DNA of 64,000 nucleotides from Bacillus methanolicus (GTDB lineage: Bacteria; Bacillota; Bacilli; Bacillales; Cytobacillaceae), in assembly GCF_028888695.1 (NCBI RefSeq), contig NZ_PNFF01000001.1:257501-321500 (forward strand), read 5' to 3'. The notes under the pieces are model-generated. The model saw only the letters and a list, made by a program, of their open reading frames with translations. It was not told the origin of the DNA and did no database searches. The position numbers and the translations under genes were made by a program. Below, piece after piece: positions 44,017 through 53,900 of the stretch. Within the stretch, counting starts at the first letter, position 1. The number at the start of each line of letters is the position of its first letter.

Positions 44017-44361
44017 ATGATGAAAAAGAAATTGTTCTGTATCTGCACGATACTAACCATCCAATTTGCTGCTTTACTTCCGTTCAAAGCGATAGCACAG
44101 CAACCCGATTATGAAAAATACGGAAGAATTGCAATTGTCGTTGTAAAGGAAGATTTTCCCGGTGATGAGGTTAAGGAGTACAAATATTTAGGAAGAAAGA
44201 AAATTTCAGAAACTGATGTAATGGATTCTTTCGAGTTTCAAGTAACAGAAAGAGGAAAACCGGTTACTATTGTTGTTAATATTTCCCATAACCTTGCCAA
44301 CAATAAACTTTTGTCATTGACTGTTGAAATGAAGCCACAGGTTCAAGACCAAGGCCGCTAA
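44017..44361 (+). CDS. yhdC: YhdC-like secreted protein (DUF3889)
   Basis: 114 aa. ATG 44017 ([10 protein letters not shown]) follows GGAGG by eight bases. A signal peptide (residues 1 to about 26, ending AIA) precedes a small domain ([18 protein letters not shown].., [16 protein letters not shown]) typical of DUF3889, predicted mainly beta. The C-terminus is rich in Gln. Exported; role unknown. Located between yhdB and spoVR as in B. subtilis. Confidence 0.8.
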   Translation: MMKKKLFCICTILTIQFAALLPFKAIAQQPDYEKYGRIAIVVVKEDFPGDEVKEYKYLGRKKISETDVMDSFEFQVTERGKPVTIVVNISHNLANNKLLSLTVEMKPQVQDQGR

Positions 44362-44452
44362 GAAACAGATATACAGAAAAATATGCTCCATGGTTTTCTC
44401 CGTTTTTTATAAAGAAAAACAGAAACAAACTTCATCATTCCCGACTTTTCCT

Positions 44453-44460
44453 CATACATT
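44453..44460 (+). promoter_or_regulatory. Possible sigma-E -10 box before spoVR
   Basis: CATACATT matches the sigma-E -10 consensus and lies about 27 bases before the spoVR start. The -35 (TCATCAT, 14 bases upstream) is only a partial match. spoVR is a sigma-E gene in B. subtilis. Confidence 0.4.
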
Positions 44461-44486
44461 GTGGTAAGAAGAAAAAGGGGGAGAGA

Positions 44487-45902
44487 ATGATGAAGGAAGA
44501 AGATCGCAAAGCCCTCGAATATGCGATTGAAGAAATAACTGAAATTGCGAAAGGATTTGGGCTTGATTTTTACCCGATGCGTTATGAGATTTGTCCGGCT
44601 GACATCATTTATACATTTGGAGCTTACGGCATGCCGACGAGATTTTCCCACTGGAGTTTCGGAAAGCAGTTTCATAAAATGAAAATTCATTACGATTTAG
44701 GGCTCTCAAAAATATATGAATTGGTCATTAATTCAAATCCATGCTACGCTTTCTTGCTTGATTCCAATTCTTTAATCCAGAACAAATTAATTATAGCCCA
44801 TGTTTTGGCCCATTGTGATTTCTTTAAAAATAATACCCGCTTTCAAAATACAAAGCGTGACATGGTTGAGAGCATGGCAGCCACGGCAGAGAGGATCCGC
44901 CGGTACGAAATTGAGCATGGAAAACATGAGGTGGAAACGTTCCTTGATGCTGTCCTTGCCATTCAAGAACATATCGATCCTTCGCTAATGCGTCCAAAAC
45001 TGTCATGGTCAATGGAAGATGATTTTGAGGAAGAGGAAAAAACAGCCTCAAGCCCCTACGATGATTTATGGAATTTGGACGCTAAAGATAAACAAAATAA
45101 GGAACCGAAAAAAGAGAAAAAGAATTTCCCGCCTCAGCCGGAAAAAGACTTGCTGTTATTTATTGAGTCATACAGCCGCGAGCTTTCTGACTGGCAGAGG
45201 GATATTCTTACGATGATGCGAGAAGAAATGCTTTATTTTTGGCCGCAGCTTGAAACAAAAATCATGAACGAAGGATGGGCGTCCTATTGGCACCAAAGAA
45301 TTTTGCGGGAAATGGACCTGACTTCGGGTGAAGCGATTGAGTTTGCAAAGCTGAATGCAGGGGTCGTGCAGCCGTCCCGAACAGGAATAAACCCGTATTA
45401 CCTTGGTCTGAAAATTTTTGAAGATATTGAAGAACGTTATAACAATCCGACCGAGGAAATGAAAGAGCTCGGAGTTCGTCCTGGTTCAGGCAGTGAGAAA
45501 ATATTTGAAGTCAGGGAAATAGAGGGAGATATTTCTTTTCTTCGCAACTATTTAACAAAGGAACTTGTTATGCGCGAAGACATGTATTTATTCCAGAAAC
45601 AGGGCAAGGATTACAAAATTGTCGATAAGCAGTGGGAGAATGTACGCGACCAGCTCGTGAATATGCGAATAAACGGCGGCTTTCCTTATTTGACAGTGAT
45701 GGATGGCGACTATCAGAAAAACGGAGAGCTTTATATAAAGCACTGGTTTGAAGGCATCGAGCTTGATATTAAATATTTGGAAAAAGTACTACCGTATATC
45801 CAACAGCTATGGGGCAGAAGCGTCCATATTGAAACAATTGTGGAAGGGCGGAATATGCTTTTTTCCTCTGACGGCAGAGGTGTGCATCGGAAGTACTTGT
45901 GA
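44487..45902 (+). CDS. spoVR: Stage V sporulation protein SpoVR
   Basis: 471 aa, soluble, needed for normal spore cortex in B. subtilis; biochemical function not established. Conserved parts: [32 protein letters not shown] without its later half, [20 protein letters not shown], and [18 protein letters not shown] at the end. A variable charged linker covers about residues 170-215. GGGGGAG lies before the ATG. SpoVR/YcgB homologues work with PrkA and YhbH families, both in this window. Confidence 0.95.
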   Translation: MMKEEDRKALEYAIEEITEIAKGFGLDFYPMRYEICPADIIYTFGAYGMPTRFSHWSFGKQFHKMKIHYDLGLSKIYELVINSNPCYAFLLDSNSLIQNKLIIAHVLAHCDFFKNNTRFQNTKRDMVESMAATAERIRRYEIEHGKHEVETFLDAVLAIQEHIDPSLMRPKLSWSMEDDFEEEEKTASSPYDDLWNLDAKDKQNKEPKKEKKNFPPQPEKDLLLFIESYSRELSDWQRDILTMMREEMLYFWPQLETKIMNEGWASYWHQRILREMDLTSGEAIEFAKLNAGVVQPSRTGINPYYLGLKIFEDIEERYNNPTEEMKELGVRPGSGSEKIFEVREIEGDISFLRNYLTKELVMREDMYLFQKQGKDYKIVDKQWENVRDQLVNMRINGGFPYLTVMDGDYQKNGELYIKHWFEGIELDIKYLEKVLPYIQQLWGRSVHIETIVEGRNMLFSSDGRGVHRKYL

Positions 45903-45935
45903 CAAGTTAAAGATCTAAGTGGAGCGAACTAAAAG

Positions 45936-46053
45936 TGGCTGACTCATAAGGGTCTGACTCCCTCCAACAATGACAATATATAGAATGAATTCTTAACAAT
46001 CTTTGTCTATATGTTGTCATGGAGGGAACTGACCCTTTGCTTTTGAGCCAGCT
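45936..46053. repeat. Large palindromic repeat, GGGTCTGAC family, copy 2
   Basis: About 118 bases. Outer arms GGCTGACTCATAAGGGTC and GACCCTTTGCTTTTGAGCC; inner arms TCCAACAATGACAATATATA and CTATATGTTGTCATGGAGGG. It fills the gap between the convergent spoVR and PBP genes and may double as a terminator. Same family as 40333-40420; the hairpin at 16949-17006 has the outer arms and part of the loop. Confidence 0.75.
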
Positions 46054-46084
46054 TCTCTTAGAAGCAGGGGAAAGTCTTAAAAAA

Positions 46085-48184
46085 TTAATTACCTGTAACT
46101 TCTTTCAGCTTTTCTTTCAACTTTTTTCCTATATATTCGAAATCTTTTATTGTTTCATCCATTGTTTGTTTCCATTTCGGAGCTTCCTCTTTTAGAGCCT
46201 CTTCAAGTTTTTTTGCTTGCTCTTTCATTTGTTCCGCTTTTTCCTTTATCATTTCTTCGGTTACAATTTTATCTTCTCCTCTAAGCCTTGCATTAACTGA
46301 GTGCACGTCAAATTCCGCTTGTTCAATATACGGGAGAGATTCTTCCATAATCGCCCTGAAAATGGGCACAACATTTTCAGAGCTGGAGTTCGATAAATAG
46401 TGCTCCCTGTCCGTTTTGTCATAGCCGAGCCAGACCGCTCCGACAAGATTCGGTGTATAGCCGACAAACCATTGATCTTTCGTGCCGTCGATATCATTGT
46501 ACGGGAGCTGGGTTGTACCTGTTTTGCCTGCAAGCTGAACTCCCGGAATATTTGTTCCTTTTCCTGTTCCGCTTTCAACGACATTCAGCAGCATGGAAGT
46601 CATTTCGTTAGCAACTGATTTTGATGTCACCTTTGTTGTTTTTTGTTTATGTTCGGCAATGACGTTGCCGGTCGGTCCGACAATTTTTGTAATCAGGTGG
46701 CTGTCGTTCCGTTTTCCTTCGTTTGGAAAAACGGAGAAAGCCTCAGCTAATTGAAGCGGGGAGATGCCTTTATGCATGCCTCCAAGCGCAATCCCGAGAT
46801 GTTTATCTTCTTTTTCAAGCGGGATGCCGAATCGCTTCAATGCATCCAACCCTTTTTCCAGTCCTATTTCATTTAACAGCCAAACCGTCGGAACGTTTAA
46901 AGATTTTTCAACTGCTTCATACATTGGAACTTCGCCTTTATATGTTTTGGAAAAGTTTCCCGGTTTGTAGCCGTCAAATGACATTGGTTCATCTTTAAGC
47001 TTGGATGTCACTTCGTAACCTTCTTCAAGCGCAGGAGTGTACACCGCAAGCGGCTTCAATGTTGAACCCGGCTGGGCCTTTAATTGTGTAGCCCGGTTAA
47101 ACCCGCGAAATACGTGGTCTCCCCGGCCGCCTACAAGAGCGCGGACTCCGCCGGATGCCGGATCGAGCAAGACAGCGCCGCTCTGTACAAGGGCACCCCC
47201 TCTTCCATATGGAAAAAGAGAATCACGTTCATATACGTTTTCAAGTGAAGATTGTAAATTTTGGTCCATTTCTGTGTAAATACGGTATCCTCTTGTTAAG
47301 ATTTCATCCTGTGTTAAACCGTATTTTGAGATGGCTTCGTCAAGAACGGCATCGACATAATACGGATATTTTCGATCAACAAAGCTTCCGCCGCCATCCT
47401 CCAACTCGATTTCTTCATTTTTGGCAATTTTATATTCTTTTGCGGAAATCATACCGAGTTCTTTCATTTTGCTTAAAACGACGTTCCTTCGATTTATTGC
47501 GCGTTCATAATGGTTATAAGGATCATAAGCGGACGGAGCCTGCAATAGGCCGGCCAGCATCGCAGCTTCACTAATTGTGGTTTTTTGAATGTCTTTATTA
47601 AAGTATTTCTTTGAGGCTTGGTCAATTCCCCAGGCGCCGCTGCCAAAATAAACCTGATTTAAATACATCTCTAAAATTTCATCTTTTGAATAATTTTTTT
47701 CAATTTCTACGGCTAAAAATAATTCTTCAATTTTTCGTTTGTACGTTTGTTCAGGTGAAAGCAAAGCGTTTTTCGTGAGCTGCTGGGTTATGGTGCTTCC
47801 GCCGCCTGTAATTCTGCCGGCAAACAGATTTTTGAAAAAAGCCCTGGCAATTCCTTTTATATCAAAGCCGTTGTGTTCATAAAATCGTTCATCTTCGATT
47901 GCAATGACAGCATTTTTTACATGATCGGGAAGTTCGTTTACTTTTACGCCTTCCGTCCTGTTTGTTGCTACCTTTGTGGCAACATCGCCGTCTTTATCAT
48001 AAATAACAGTCGCCTGTCTCAAGCCGTCTTTTAATGATTGGACATTTGCCCGGCTGGCCATAAATGCAAAAAAGAGAATCGTAAGTAATAGAAACACTAA
48101 CAAAATTAACAACAATATTTGTGTAATATGTTTATTTTTCCAAAAACGGACGACTGCTTCCCAGTATGGCTGTAATCGTTCCAT
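46085..48184 (-). CDS. pbpF: Class A penicillin-binding protein (PbpF/PBP1A type)
   Basis: Bifunctional peptidoglycan synthase, 699 aa, anchored by one span (about residues 22-45). The glycosyltransferase domain (GT51) shows [19 protein letters not shown] and [12 protein letters not shown]. The transpeptidase domain has the SxxK motif in [11 protein letters not shown] in [10 protein letters not shown] and KTGTT. The C-terminal tail (about 635-699) is a Lys/Glu-rich coiled coil. Which of the Bacillus class A PBPs it matches is not certain. Faces spoVR. Confidence 0.9.
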   Translation of the reverse strand: MERLQPYWEAVVRFWKNKHITQILLLILLVFLLLTILFFAFMASRANVQSLKDGLRQATVIYDKDGDVATKVATNRTEGVKVNELPDHVKNAVIAIEDERFYEHNGFDIKGIARAFFKNLFAGRITGGGSTITQQLTKNALLSPEQTYKRKIEELFLAVEIEKNYSKDEILEMYLNQVYFGSGAWGIDQASKKYFNKDIQKTTISEAAMLAGLLQAPSAYDPYNHYERAINRRNVVLSKMKELGMISAKEYKIAKNEEIELEDGGGSFVDRKYPYYVDAVLDEAISKYGLTQDEILTRGYRIYTEMDQNLQSSLENVYERDSLFPYGRGGALVQSGAVLLDPASGGVRALVGGRGDHVFRGFNRATQLKAQPGSTLKPLAVYTPALEEGYEVTSKLKDEPMSFDGYKPGNFSKTYKGEVPMYEAVEKSLNVPTVWLLNEIGLEKGLDALKRFGIPLEKEDKHLGIALGGMHKGISPLQLAEAFSVFPNEGKRNDSHLITKIVGPTGNVIAEHKQKTTKVTSKSVANEMTSMLLNVVESGTGKGTNIPGVQLAGKTGTTQLPYNDIDGTKDQWFVGYTPNLVGAVWLGYDKTDREHYLSNSSSENVVPIFRAIMEESLPYIEQAEFDVHSVNARLRGEDKIVTEEMIKEKAEQMKEQAKKLEEALKEEAPKWKQTMDETIKDFEYIGKKLKEKLKEVTGN

Positions 48185-48396
48185 ATTTCCTCACGTCTTT
48201 CTTCATGACTTATTGTCTTCGATTCGATGTGATGATGCAAACATACCCATATATATGATTTTACACATATAAGCGATTAAGTGAAACTTCCATCAGTAAT
48301 CCAAATATTTGAATAAACAATGAAATTTACCTAAGATAATGTATTGAAAAGGTTAAAGTCGAAAGGACAAGTTTTCAAAAAAGTTTAAAATATATG

Positions 48397-48426
48397 TTGA
48401 CAAACGATAACGATAATCATTATCAT
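48397..48426 (+). promoter_or_regulatory. Fur box over the yclNOPQ promoter
   Basis: A -35 TTGACA (48397) and a -10 TATCAT (48421) are 18 bases apart, and between them lies GATAACGATAATCATTATC (48406-48424), a near-perfect Fur operator. Iron repression of the operon is strongly suggested. A second Fur-like site, TTGATAATGATTCTC, lies at about 48480-48494, downstream of the start of transcription. Confidence 0.85.
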
Positions 48427-48548
48427 ATACAATGAAGACGTTGCCATTGAATTGGAAATTTCTTATTTTTTTAGCTTCAATTGATAATGATTCTCTTTTC
48501 CGGATTGCTTGATAAAATCCTCTGTTCAAGAGAAGAGGAAGGGACGTC

Positions 48549-49499
48549 ATGAAAAAAAGATATTTGTTTATTACACTAGTTGTTTTATCAATGATTTCAC
48601 TTTTTATAGGAGTGCAAGATCTCTCTCCATTTGATGTTTTTCAATTAAGCGAAACCCAAATACATATTTTATTCTCTAGCAGGTTTCCTCGGCTGATCAG
48701 CATTATGATTGCCGGAATGAGTATGAGTATATGCGGTTTAATCATGCAGCAGCTTACGCAAAACAAATTCGTTTCGCCGACAACTGCCGGAACGATGGAT
48801 TCTGCAAGACTAGGAATTTTAGTATCGCTGATGCTGTTTTCTTCCGCAAGTCCAATCGTAAAAATGCTTGTCGCTTTTCTGTTTGCGCTGCTCGGAACTT
48901 ACATATTTATGAAAATATTAGAGAAAGTAAAATACAAAGATGCCATTTTTGTACCGCTCGTCGGTTTAATGTTTGGGAATATTGTAGGCTCGATTACAAC
49001 ATTTTTTGCCTATAAAAATAACCTTATTCAAAACATTACCTCATGGCTCCAAGGCAATTTTTCGATGATGATTGAAGGGCGGTATGAACTTTTATATATT
49101 AGCATTCCAGCGCTTTTCATTGCTTATTTTTTTGCGAATAAATTTACGATTGCAGGAATGGGCGAGGAATTCTCGATCAATTTAGGCCTTAATCATAAAC
49201 AGATAGTCAATATAGGGTTGATCATTGTAGCGCTTATTACTTCTATCGTAGTTCTTACTGTAGGAATGATTCCTTTTCTTGGGATTATCATACCGAATAT
49301 CGTTTCGATGTATATGGGAGACCATCTTAAGAAAAGTATTTCTCATACAGCATTGCTCGGAGCCATTTTTGTATTGGCCTGCGACATTTTTGGCCGCGTC
49401 ATTATTTATCCTTACGAAATACCGATCGGTCTTACAGTAGGTGTGATCGGAAGTGGGATATTTCTTTACTTCATCATGAGGAGAAAGGCATATGAGTAA
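48549..49499 (+). CDS. yclN: Ferric siderophore ABC permease YclN
   Basis: FecCD-family permease, 316 aa, about nine or ten spans. ISIMIAGMSMSICGLIMQQLTQNKFVSPTTAG is the family's N-terminal signature; GMIPFLGIIIPNIVS follows the ATPase-coupling loop and the C-terminus has GVIGSGIFLYFIM. GAGAAGAGGAAGGG precedes the ATG. It forms the channel with YclO; in B. subtilis the YclNOPQ system imports petrobactin-type siderophores. Overlaps yclO by eight bases. Confidence 0.93.
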   Translation: MKKRYLFITLVVLSMISLFIGVQDLSPFDVFQLSETQIHILFSSRFPRLISIMIAGMSMSICGLIMQQLTQNKFVSPTTAGTMDSARLGILVSLMLFSSASPIVKMLVAFLFALLGTYIFMKILEKVKYKDAIFVPLVGLMFGNIVGSITTFFAYKNNLIQNITSWLQGNFSMMIEGRYELLYISIPALFIAYFFANKFTIAGMGEEFSINLGLNHKQIVNIGLIIVALITSIVVLTVGMIPFLGIIIPNIVSMYMGDHLKKSISHTALLGAIFVLACDIFGRVIIYPYEIPIGLTVGVIGSGIFLYFIMRRKAYE

Positions 49500-50442
49500 T
49501 AAAGGGAAAATTTTGGCTCTCGCAGCATTGGCGATACTATTAGCGGCATCATTTGTATTTTTAGATATAGGAAGCAATTGGGAATATGTATTTCCGAGAA
49601 GAGTCAAAAAAATACTGGCAATTGTGTTAACTGGCGGGGTCATTGCCATTTCGACAATTGTATTCCAGACAATTACGAATAACAGGATCTTAACTCCAAG
49701 TATCATTGGGTTGGATTCACTCTATATGCTGATCCAGACTTTTCTCGTCTTTCTCTTTGGTTCGATGAATCTGACCGTTAACAATAAAAATATCAATTTC
49801 ATCATTTCTGTTGGTGTCATGATATTATTCGCCGGATTTTTATACAGGCTGATTTTTAAAAAAGAAGGCCAGAATATTTACTTTTTGCTGTTAGTCGGAA
49901 TGATCTTCGGCATCTTTTTTGAAAGTCTCTCAACATTTATGCAGGTGTTGATTGACCCAAATGAATTTTTAGTGATACAAGATCGAATGTTTGCCAGCTT
50001 TAATCAAGTCAATACAGACATTCTTTTCATCGCCATTATACTCATGCTGGCAGCTGGGGTTTATTTTTCCAGATTTATTAAATACCTTGATGTCCTTTCT
50101 CTAGGAAAGGAACAGGCCATAAACTTGGGCGTTGATTATGATTGTGTCGTGAAAAGGCTGCTGTTTGTCATCGCCATCTTTGTCTCCATTTCGACAGCCT
50201 TGGTGGGACCCATTACGTTCCTTGGTCTATTGGTAGCCAACGTTGCCTATCAGCTTTTTCATACATATCAGCACAAATATTTAATTCCGGGTTCTGTGTT
50301 GATCAGCATCATTGCTTTAGTCGGGGGACAGCTCATTGTTGAACGAGTTTTCACCTTCTCAACGTCATTAAGCGTCATTATTAATTTTATTGGCGGCGTT
50401 TACTTTATTTATCTTCTATTAAAGGAGAATAAATCATGGTAG
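49492..50442 (+). CDS. yclO: Ferric siderophore ABC permease YclO
   Basis: Second FecCD-type permease, 316 aa. It has AIVLTGGVIAISTIVFQTITNNRILTPSIIGL near the N-terminus and GPITFLGLLVANVAYQL after the coupling loop. It overlaps yclN at its start and yclP by seven bases at its end, so the four genes are translated as one unit. Pairs with YclN in the membrane. Confidence 0.93.
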   Translation: MSNKGKILALAALAILLAASFVFLDIGSNWEYVFPRRVKKILAIVLTGGVIAISTIVFQTITNNRILTPSIIGLDSLYMLIQTFLVFLFGSMNLTVNNKNINFIISVGVMILFAGFLYRLIFKKEGQNIYFLLLVGMIFGIFFESLSTFMQVLIDPNEFLVIQDRMFASFNQVNTDILFIAIILMLAAGVYFSRFIKYLDVLSLGKEQAINLGVDYDCVVKRLLFVIAIFVSISTALVGPITFLGLLVANVAYQLFHTYQHKYLIPGSVLISIIALVGGQLIVERVFTFSTSLSVIINFIGGVYFIYLLLKENKSW

Positions 50443-51191
50443 AAGTAAAAAATGTTTCGAAACGATACGGAAATAAACATGTGGTAGAAAGTGTTTCAAT
50501 CAATATTGCCAAAGGGAAAATTACTTCTTTTATCGGTCCGAACGGAGCCGGCAAAAGTACGCTTTTGTCGATGATAAGCCGTTTGATTTCAAAAGATGAG
50601 GGTGAAATCTTTATTGACAACCTGGAAATAAGCAAATGGAAAAGCAATGATCTAGCAAAAAAGATATCGATCTTAAAGCAGTCGAACCACCTTAATCTCC
50701 GGCTGACGATTCGAGAACTCGTTTCCTTTGGGCGTTTTCCATATTCCCAAGGAAGGCTTTCGGAAGAGGATTGGAGATATGTCGATGAAGCAATTCAATA
50801 TATGGGACTTGAAGAGATGCAAAATAAATATTTGGACCAGTTAAGCGGAGGGCAGAAACAAAGAGCGTTTATTGCCATGGTGATTGCCCAAAATACAGAG
50901 TATATTCTTTTGGACGAACCACTTAACAATCTTGATATGAAACACTCTGTTCAAATTATGAAAGTGTTAAGAAGATTAGTAGATGAATTAGGAAAAACGG
51001 TTGTGATCGTATTACATGATATCAATTTTGCAGCATCTTATTCAGATTATATTGTAGCTCTTAAAAATGGAAGGGTGGTGAAGGAAGGAGTTACCGACGA
51101 AATTATTAATCCAACGGTTTTGAAGGATGTTTATGACATGGATATTCAAATTGAAGAAATTAACAGGAAAAAGGTATGTATTTTTTATTAA
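50436..51191 (+). CDS. yclP: Siderophore importer ATPase YclP
   Basis: ABC ATPase of 251 aa that drives the YclNO channel. Walker A GPNGAGKST (about residue 33), Q-loop ILKQSNH, signature LSGGQKQR, Walker B YILLDEPLNNLD and the switch histidine in VIVLHDINF. AAAGGAG precedes the ATG inside yclO. Confidence 0.95.
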   Translation: MVEVKNVSKRYGNKHVVESVSINIAKGKITSFIGPNGAGKSTLLSMISRLISKDEGEIFIDNLEISKWKSNDLAKKISILKQSNHLNLRLTIRELVSFGRFPYSQGRLSEEDWRYVDEAIQYMGLEEMQNKYLDQLSGGQKQRAFIAMVIAQNTEYILLDEPLNNLDMKHSVQIMKVLRRLVDELGKTVVIVLHDINFAASYSDYIVALKNGRVVKEGVTDEIINPTVLKDVYDMDIQIEEINRKKVCIFY

Positions 51192-51210
51192 TCAATATGA
51201 GGTGAAAAAA

Positions 51211-52176
51211 ATGAGAAGAAGATTTTCCTTGATTTTTATCATCGCTATTTTAACCATATTTGCTGCAGGATGCGGTTCCGATCAGTCAGCCGAAAAAACG
51301 AATGGATCAAATGCAGGCAATGATACGAAGCAGGAAGAATTGACCATTAAACATCAGCTTGGCGAAACAAAAGTAAAGAAAAATCCTGAAAAAGTGGTTG
51401 TTTTTGATTTTGGCGTACTGGATACATTAGATAAGCTTGGAGTAGAGGTAACGGGCGTACCTCAAGCAAATATTCCTACATATCTTTCAAAATATAAAGA
51501 TTCAAAGTATGAAAATGTAGGCGGTTTAAAGGAACCCGATTTTGAAAAAATCAGCGAGATCGATCCGGATTTAATTATCATATCCGCTAGACAGCAAGAT
51601 GCATATGAAGAATTAAGTAAAATTGCTCCAACTATCTTCTTAGGTATTGATACTTCTCGATATATGGAATCCTTTGAAAAGAATACTAAAACTCTTGGCG
51701 AAATCTTTGGCAAAGAAAGCGAAGTGGAAGAAGAACTGGCAAAAGTGAAGGAATCAATTGAAGCTTTACATAAAAAAGCTTCAGAAAGCGGCAAGAGTGG
51801 GTTGGTCATTTTAGCAAATGAAGGGAATATCAGTGCATACGGCCCTGGTTCAAGATTCGGTTTGATCCATGATGTATTTGGAGTTCAGGCTGTAGATGAA
51901 AATATTGAAGTATCAACACACGGCCAGAACATTTCGTTTGAGTATATCGTTGAGAAAGACCCCGATTATCTATTTGTTATTGACAGAGGAGCGGTGGTAG
52001 AAGGAAGCGGCGGCTCGTCTGCAAAAGCAACGGTTGAAAATGAATTAGTAAAAAATACGAAAGCATATAAGAATGACAATATTGTGTATTTGGATCCTAA
52101 CTATTGGTATCTGTCAGGTGGAGGTTTGATTTCAGTAGCTGAGATGGTGAAGGAAATCGAAAAAGGCATTGAATAA
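51211..52176 (+). CDS. yclQ: Siderophore-binding lipoprotein YclQ
   Basis: 321 aa. ATG 51211 follows GAGGTG; the longer frame from 51127 overlaps yclP and lacks a site. Lipoprotein signal with lipobox AAGC (cysteine 21), a short Lys/Asn/Gly linker, then a type III (helical-backbone) binding fold: NPEKVVVFDFGVLDTLDKLG, EPDFEKISEIDPDLIIIS, GPGSRFGLIHDVFG and LDPNYWYLSGGG. It delivers the ferric siderophore to YclNO. Confidence 0.94.
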   Translation: MRRRFSLIFIIAILTIFAAGCGSDQSAEKTNGSNAGNDTKQEELTIKHQLGETKVKKNPEKVVVFDFGVLDTLDKLGVEVTGVPQANIPTYLSKYKDSKYENVGGLKEPDFEKISEIDPDLIIISARQQDAYEELSKIAPTIFLGIDTSRYMESFEKNTKTLGEIFGKESEVEEELAKVKESIEALHKKASESGKSGLVILANEGNISAYGPGSRFGLIHDVFGVQAVDENIEVSTHGQNISFEYIVEKDPDYLFVIDRGAVVEGSGGSSAKATVENELVKNTKAYKNDNIVYLDPNYWYLSGGGLISVAEMVKEIEKGIE

Positions 52177-52198
52177 TTTCTATAAAACAAATTTTTTG

Positions 52199-52242
52199 AA
52201 CTACCTAATTCGAGTAATGTAGAATTAGGTAGTTTATTTTTT
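52199..52242 (+). terminator. Terminator of yclNOPQ, target of ISL3 copy 2
   Basis: Stem AACTACCTAATTC / GAATTAGGTAGTT followed by a T-run. The last eight bases (TATTTTTT, 52235-52242) are the target duplication of the second ISL3 copy, so the element landed on the end of the terminator. Confidence 0.9.
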
Positions 52243-53624
52243 GGCTCTATAATATTTGTTGGGGTTTAAACACACTTTCGTTTGCATAAAAAATACACGC
52301 AAACATCCAATTCCTTTATTCTTGAATTGTCCAGAAACAAGTCTAAAGAATGGAGTTGCGTGTATATGAATTTTATCATGTATATTCTTGGTTTAAAAGA
52401 GGTTGTCCTGACCAAAGTGGAACAAGTTGGGGAAGTTGTACAGTTTCATGTGGAGATGGAACGAAAGATGCATCGTTGCCCCCGTTGTAACAGAAGGACA
52501 AGCCGTGTTCATGATTACCGGATCCAGAAAATCCAGCATTTGAAATGGTTTGAGCGAAAGACCCAGATTTTTTATAGACGTCGGAGATATGTATGCAGCT
52601 GCGGGAAACGTTTCTCTGAGAAAAACTCCATAGTCGAGCGCTACCAACGCACTTCCATTGAGTGGAACCAGGCCGTATCCATCCGGGCCATCAAAGGAAA
52701 GACCTTCAAGGAAACCGCTGAGAACTATGGCACTTCTGCGTCGACGGTAGTCCGCCGGTTTGACCGCTTGGCGAGCAGTGAAATCCGTGCGGTTGAGGAA
52801 TTGCCGAAAATCATTGCCATTGACGAATACAAAGGCGATACGAAGGAAGGCAAATACCAATTAATCATAGCCGACGGGGTGACAAAAAAGCCATTGGATA
52901 TCCTCCCCAATCGGTATAAAAAAACCATTAAGCAATACCTTCAAAAGCACGGAAGCCAGGTCCAAGTGGTCATTATGGATATGAACCAATCGTTTAAGGC
53001 GGCTGTCCAGGCAGCACTGGGGCGTCCGGTTATTATCGCAGATCGATTTCACTTCTGCCGGTATATCTACTGGGCGCTTGATGCGGTGAGAAGGCGAGTC
53101 CAACAGGATTTTCACGATTATGACCGTAAAAAGTGCAAGCGAATGAAACATGTCTTCCACAAGGCCAGTGACCGCCTTACGGAAGAGGAACGCTGGTATT
53201 TAGAGCGTTATCAGGATATGTCCGAGGAGCTCAGGAAGGCATACGAACTCAAAAAGGACTATCGAGAATGGTTTACACGTGCCAAAGAGATTGGCAGGGA
53301 TCAAATTGCCGTGGTGAAAGAGGAGTTAAAAGCGTTTTACCGATTGGTTGAAGCTTCGGAAATCCCAGAGATGGAGAAGGCCATAAAGACCTTTCAAAAC
53401 TGGCAGACAGAAATCCTTAACAGTTTTGTTTATGACTGTTCCAACGGATTTTTGGAAGGGATCAATAATTTGACCAAAGTACAAAAACGGAATGCCTTTG
53501 GCTTCAGAAGTTTTGAACGCTTCAGGGCTAAAATTTTATTATCACATCAGTATAAAGGAATTGGGGTTCACATTGGATAAGGGTGAGGACACAAAGTCAT
53601 CACCCCAACATTTGACGGAGAACC
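52243..53624 (+). mobile_element. ISL3-family element, copy 2 (intact)
   Basis: 1382 bp, bounded by inverted repeats GGCTCT..GTTGGGGT on the left and the complement of GGTTCTCCGTC..GTTGGGGT on the right. It is flanked by the perfect 8-bp direct repeat TATTTTTT (52235-52242 and 53625-53632), as ISL3 elements make. It shows what copy 1 looked like before the IS21 insertions. Confidence 0.93.
52366..53580 (+). CDS. ISL3-family transposase, copy 2
   Basis: 404 aa from ATG 52366 with GGAG nine bases before it. Same domains as copy 1: zinc-binding N-terminus, helix-turn-helix and DDE core. Its leader has the same masking hairpin arms (52294-52302 with 52356-52364). Complete and between intact ends, so this copy is probably able to move. 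Confidence 0.94.
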   Translation: MNFIMYILGLKEVVLTKVEQVGEVVQFHVEMERKMHRCPRCNRRTSRVHDYRIQKIQHLKWFERKTQIFYRRRRYVCSCGKRFSEKNSIVERYQRTSIEWNQAVSIRAIKGKTFKETAENYGTSASTVVRRFDRLASSEIRAVEELPKIIAIDEYKGDTKEGKYQLIIADGVTKKPLDILPNRYKKTIKQYLQKHGSQVQVVIMDMNQSFKAAVQAALGRPVIIADRFHFCRYIYWALDAVRRRVQQDFHDYDRKKCKRMKHVFHKASDRLTEEERWYLERYQDMSEELRKAYELKKDYREWFTRAKEIGRDQIAVVKEELKAFYRLVEASEIPEMEKAIKTFQNWQTEILNSFVYDCSNGFLEGINNLTKVQKRNAFGFRSFERFRAKILLSHQYKGIGVHIG

Positions 53625-53632
53625 TATTTTTT

Positions 53633-53900
53633 TAAGAACATTGATTACGATTTTCGTCGTTTTTTTGTAACATAATTGTCAAACTGTCAAAGGTGTTATG
53701 ACAGTTTTTTTGTTATAGTGTTAAGTAAGATTCTCTTTTAATAGAGAATGGAAATAAAAATTGTTTTCGTCGCCCGGAAAGTGGCCTGTTTATTTTTGTG
53801 GAGTTTTCAAGTTTTCCATATTATTAATCGTGCTTATTCATGTGAAATTATGAACATTTTATGAACTAACTCTGGCGAAATTCTTAAAGGAGGAACAACG
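53633..53900 (+). promoter_or_regulatory. cydABCD leader region with terminator-like hairpin
   Basis: The hairpin AACTGTCA / TGACAGTT with seven T lies at 53682-53711, some 190 bases before cydA. It either ends an upstream transcript or acts as an attenuator in a long cyd leader. Near 53840, TGTGAA..ATGAACA resembles a poor Rex half-operator. ISL3 copy 2 lies just upstream and may have cut distal control sites. No ORF. Confidence 0.5.

Noticed and set aside
53838-53860. Rex operator before cydA
   Set aside because: Only one half matches; the second half does not form the expected TTCACAA arm.
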